This document shows positions 6,891 to 8,737 of a DNA stretch of 8,737 nucleotides, piece after piece. Below the pieces are notes generated by a model. The model made no database searches, had not been told where the DNA came from, and saw only the letters and a program-made list of their open reading frames with translations. The translations under genes were made by a program, and so were the position numbers. Each line of letters opens with the position of its first letter. Position 1 is the stretch's first letter. The DNA lies in NCBI GenBank assembly GCA_030835065.1, contig JAUQWR010000082.1, positions 1 to 8,737 on the forward strand. The letters run 5' to 3'. Source of the stretch: Candidatus Kapaibacterium sp. Its GTDB lineage: Bacteria > Bacteroidota > Ignavibacteria > Kapaibacteriales > UBA2268.

Positions 6891-6896
6891 TTCCTT
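6891..6896 (-). promoter_or_regulatory. Ribosome-binding site of the alcohol dehydrogenase gene
   Basis: AAGGAA on the - strand, 8 nt before the ATG at 6880-6882 and a few bases after the stop of the preceding gene, supports the chosen start. Confidence 0.65.
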
Positions 6897-6899
6897 ATC

Positions 6900-7466
6900 T
6901 TAAGATTTCTTAAGTGTCGAATATCCTTTAATTAATTCTGATCCTATACTATGATATGCCTTTTCTGAAACATCATATATTATTGGTTTTATTTTGTTAA
7001 TATCCGGTTTGCCTAGTTCGTTTAATACCGATGTATCTATGCTGGTATTTATAATTTCACCAACAAATTGAGTGTGAATTCCTAATTCGAAAATGTGTAT
7101 AACTTTGCAATGTAGAATTACTGGAAATTCATCAATATATGGAGCATTTACATATTGAGATTTAACCTCTGTCAATTTCAATTCATTGAACTTATTTTCA
7201 TTTTTACCAGAATAAATTCCACAATAATCAGCTTCGCGCACATAATTTTCGCTAGGAATTGAGATAGTAAATTCCTTATTTAAAATAAGATTATTATAGG
7301 TATATCTTGATTTTCTAACCGATACCGCAATAGAAGGAGGCTCACTCGAGCAAATCCCGCCCCAAGATGCTGTCATTGCATTGGGTTTTCCTTCTGAGTC
7401 GTAAGTACCAATTAAAAGCACAGGATTAGGATAGATAAGTGTTTTTGCACCCATATCCTTTTTCAT
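6900..7466 (-). CDS. Flavin reductase-like FMN-binding split-barrel protein (flavoredoxin type)
   Basis: This 188-residue soluble protein has the flavin reductase/flavoredoxin fold. The N-terminal strand region YPNPVLLIGTYD is followed by NAMTASWGGICSSEPPSIAV (29-48), the FMN-phosphate and isoalloxazine-contacting segment of the family. Next comes CGIYSGKNENKF (82-93), matching the 'CG..SG...dKf' motif, then HTQFVGEI (131-138), and a C-terminal YHSIGSEL..GY segment (171-182). Such proteins bind FMN and either reduce flavin with NAD(P)H or pass electrons within redox chains; the partner here is not evident. C39 and C82 are candidate redox cysteines (inference). The ATG at 7466 has GGAG 5 nt upstream; a second ATG at 7454 would have its AAGGA too close. 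It sits 10 bp behind the membrane protein gene and 17 bp ahead of the dehydrogenase, so the two oxidoreductases are probably co-expressed. Confidence 0.9.
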   Translation of the reverse strand: MKKDMGAKTLIYPNPVLLIGTYDSEGKPNAMTASWGGICSSEPPSIAVSVRKSRYTYNNLILNKEFTISIPSENYVREADYCGIYSGKNENKFNELKLTEVKSQYVNAPYIDEFPVILHCKVIHIFELGIHTQFVGEIINTSIDTSVLNELGKPDINKIKPIIYDVSEKAYHSIGSELIKGYSTLKKS

Positions 7467-7471
7467 ATTAT

Positions 7472-7475
7472 CTCC
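7472..7475 (-). promoter_or_regulatory. Ribosome-binding site of the flavoredoxin-like gene
   Basis: GGAG on the - strand lies 5 nt before the ATG at 7464-7466 and starts one base after the TAA stop of the upstream gene (TAATGGAG), so the two genes are very likely on one transcript. Confidence 0.7.
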
Positions 7476-7476
7476 A

Positions 7477-8286
7477 TTAGTTTTGTGGAACTTGCGAATA
7501 ATCTAATTGAGAGCCAAACATGCTATGTGGTATTAGGTAAATACCAAACATAACTATTGCTGCTAAAAGCGCCCAAGCTCTTTGATTTGGATTTACTTTT
7601 AGCCTCCACAATGCTATCACCCAAAATAGCAATGAAGCTGCTGTTTTGTTGTCTGTTAGATCAGTTCCAAATGGGAAACCTGTCCAGTAAGCTCCAAAAG
7701 CATATTTCTGAACAAGAGGACCTAATATAAATCCACCAAGTAAAAATAGAACTGTTGTAAATAATGCCAATTTGAAAGTACTATCTTCTTTGCTAAAGAA
7801 AGTAATACCAGTTCTTAGAGAAAATACCATTGCTAAAAACATGCATAAAACATGTGGAATCAAAATAAATCCAGGAACTTTACCTTTGTATCTTGTTACG
7901 ACAGGGGCTTCTGATAAGAATGCCTGATCTCCCTTTTCACCAATTACAATAACGTTATACATTACTTTGCCGGCGGGTGCTTGATGAGGTACAGATGATT
8001 TTAGATATTCACCTTCGCGTTTCATATCTACTGTAGTCCATTCATCATTTGTAGGGTAGCGTTTGTATATAAGTTTAGCTTTTACTTTGCTGTCTGCCGA
8101 TACAACAACCGGCATATCATCATCGCCGTCGTAGCTACGCTCTAATTTTGTCTTTACTTCAATTCCAGAAACAACTGCACTAACTCTTTTTGGATGAGTA
8201 GGTCCTGTCATTCTCTGATAAACAGCACTCCCTAACATTAATACGAGTGCCAAAACCCAAAGTAGTATTTTTTTACCTTTACTCAT
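7477..8286 (-). CDS. Five-helix membrane protein with extracytoplasmic beta domain, unknown function
   Basis: The product has 269 residues. A lysine-rich N-terminus (MSKGKK) and a first helix (7-23) act as a signal anchor. Residues 25-137 form a hydrophilic, strand-rich domain on the outside, with a DGDDD patch at 53-57. Four more helices follow near 138-156, 171-190, 215-228 and 237-254. Positive loops (K/R near 158-172 and RLKVNPNQR at 228-236) fall inside. The loop at 191-213, containing FGAYWTGFPFGTDLTDNK, falls outside. That loop and the two IPH motifs (IPHVLCM at 143, IPHSMFG at 252) look like conserved positions. I recall similar unnamed proteins in Bacteroidota and Chlorobi genomes but know no function. 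The two histidines at membrane edges could bind a metal or haem, which is speculation. ATG at 8286 has AGAGGGA upstream, overlapping the stop of the peptidase gene. Confidence 0.85.
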   Translation of the reverse strand: MSKGKKILLWVLALVLMLGSAVYQRMTGPTHPKRVSAVVSGIEVKTKLERSYDGDDDMPVVVSADSKVKAKLIYKRYPTNDEWTTVDMKREGEYLKSSVPHQAPAGKVMYNVIVIGEKGDQAFLSEAPVVTRYKGKVPGFILIPHVLCMFLAMVFSLRTGITFFSKEDSTFKLALFTTVLFLLGGFILGPLVQKYAFGAYWTGFPFGTDLTDNKTAASLLFWVIALWRLKVNPNQRAWALLAAIVMFGIYLIPHSMFGSQLDYSQVPQN

Positions 8287-8290
8287 ATAA

Positions 8291-8297
8291 TCCCTCT
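8291..8297 (-). promoter_or_regulatory. Ribosome-binding site overlapping the S41 peptidase stop codon
   Basis: The - strand reads TAGAGGGATTATATG: the TAG stop of the peptidase (8298-8296) shares its last two bases with AGAGGGA, which ends 4 nt before the ATG at 8286. This points to coupled translation of the peptidase and the membrane protein. Confidence 0.7.
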
Positions 8298-8737
8298 ATT
8301 TATTAAATGAAATATTAACTGTTTCAGGCATTTTACTTAATGCCATTTTTAATGCCTTGTCTTCATAAGATTTTACTGAATAGAAACCTATATTGTCCCA
8401 TATAATATGTGCAATATTACATTTCAACAATACTCTAATATTTTCTTTATCTGCTTTATAATAATTGTCGTTCCAAATATTTTTACTAATCGAAAATTGT
8501 TTAAAATCCTCAAGGATTTTTTCATCGATTATGAATTTATCTAAAAACTTTTCGATACGATCAAAATTTGAAAATATCGATGGATTATCTTTATAATATT
8601 TCAAGGCAAATTCAAAAAAAATACCTTTTTGAGTTTGTACTTTACTAAGAATTGTTGCAGTATCCTGAATCACAGAATAATCTGGAAATACGCCGCCTCC
8701 ACCAATAAGAGCGCGCCCTGATTTAGATTTATAGATT
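8296..8737 (-). CDS. C-terminal part of an S41-family carboxyl-terminal processing peptidase (5' partial)
   Basis: The frame is open to the right edge and gives 146 residues before the TAG. The visible start, YKSKSGRALIGGGGVFPDYS, is the hallmark end of the S41 (CtpA/Prc) catalytic domain, where most members read 'sGR.v.GGGGi.PD'. About 125 mainly helical, Lys/Asn-rich residues follow, a C-terminal region usual for the longer S41 enzymes of Bacteroidota. The PDZ domain and the Ser/Lys catalytic dyad lie outside the window. These are envelope serine proteases that cut proteins near their C-termini. A GTG at 8671-8673 would give a 125-residue frame, but it is an internal valine because the motif lies upstream of it in frame. 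It is the first visible gene of the leftward operon, 9 bp before the membrane protein. Confidence 0.9.
   Translation of the reverse strand, partial: IYKSKSGRALIGGGGVFPDYSVIQDTATILSKVQTQKGIFFEFALKYYKDNPSIFSNFDRIEKFLDKFIIDEKILEDFKQFSISKNIWNDNYYKADKENIRVLLKCNIAHIIWDNIGFYSVKSYEDKALKMALSKMPETVNISFNK

Noticed and set aside
8296..8673. Stand-alone 125-residue protein starting at GTG 8673
   Set aside because: The same frame continues upstream to the window edge and encodes the S41 motif SGRALIGGGGVFPDYS, so this is the C-terminal end of a larger protein.
1..8737. CRISPR array, insertion sequence, phage, tRNA, defence or toxin-antitoxin system
   Set aside because: I found no short regularly spaced DNA repeats, terminal inverted repeats, transposase motifs, tRNA cloverleaf, or defence-related domains. 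The window is explained by envelope, energy and redox genes plus SRP RNA.

Overview
The window is strongly AT-rich and reads as ordinary chromosome from a member of the Bacteroidota/Chlorobiota side of the FCB group. Four signs support this. The first protein ends in a type IX secretion (T9SS) sorting domain. The SRP RNA has a near-perfect Bacteroidota-type promoter (TTTG, 20 nt, TAATTTTG). The pyrophosphatase belongs to a divergent lineage that I associate with Chlorobium-like bacteria. Clear Shine-Dalgarno motifs precede six genes, which is uncommon in classical Bacteroidota but normal in Chlorobi/Ignavibacteria/Kapabacteria-like lineages. Placement below this level is inference.

Left part (+ strand): the 3' part of a large secreted protein built from about nine tandem, degenerate DUF5666-like beta domains (period about 75 residues) plus a T9SS C-terminal domain, closed by a strong intrinsic terminator. 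Immediately after the T-tract comes a compact two-gene unit: a 114-residue four-helix membrane protein and an FmdB-type zinc-ribbon protein. It ends in a hairpin that looks bidirectional and is shared with the convergent pyrophosphatase gene.

Middle (- strand): hppA, a proton-translocating membrane pyrophosphatase of the divergent, probably K+-independent type. It probably starts at an ATG with a good ribosome-binding site and carries a signal-peptide-like N-terminus. Upstream of it lies ffs, the small bacterial SRP (4.5S-like) RNA, with its own promoter and a T9 terminator.

Right part (- strand): a tightly packed four-gene operon running leftward: the C-terminal end of an S41 processing peptidase, a 269-residue five-helix membrane protein of unknown function, a flavoredoxin-like FMN split-barrel protein, and a YqhD/Bdh-type iron-containing alcohol dehydrogenase. 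Gaps are 9, 10 and 17 bp. No terminator separates this operon from the SRP RNA gene.

I found no CRISPR array, insertion sequence, phage gene, tRNA, defence or toxin-antitoxin system. The least explained items are the 269-residue membrane protein, the DUF5666-like array, and the divergence of the pyrophosphatase.
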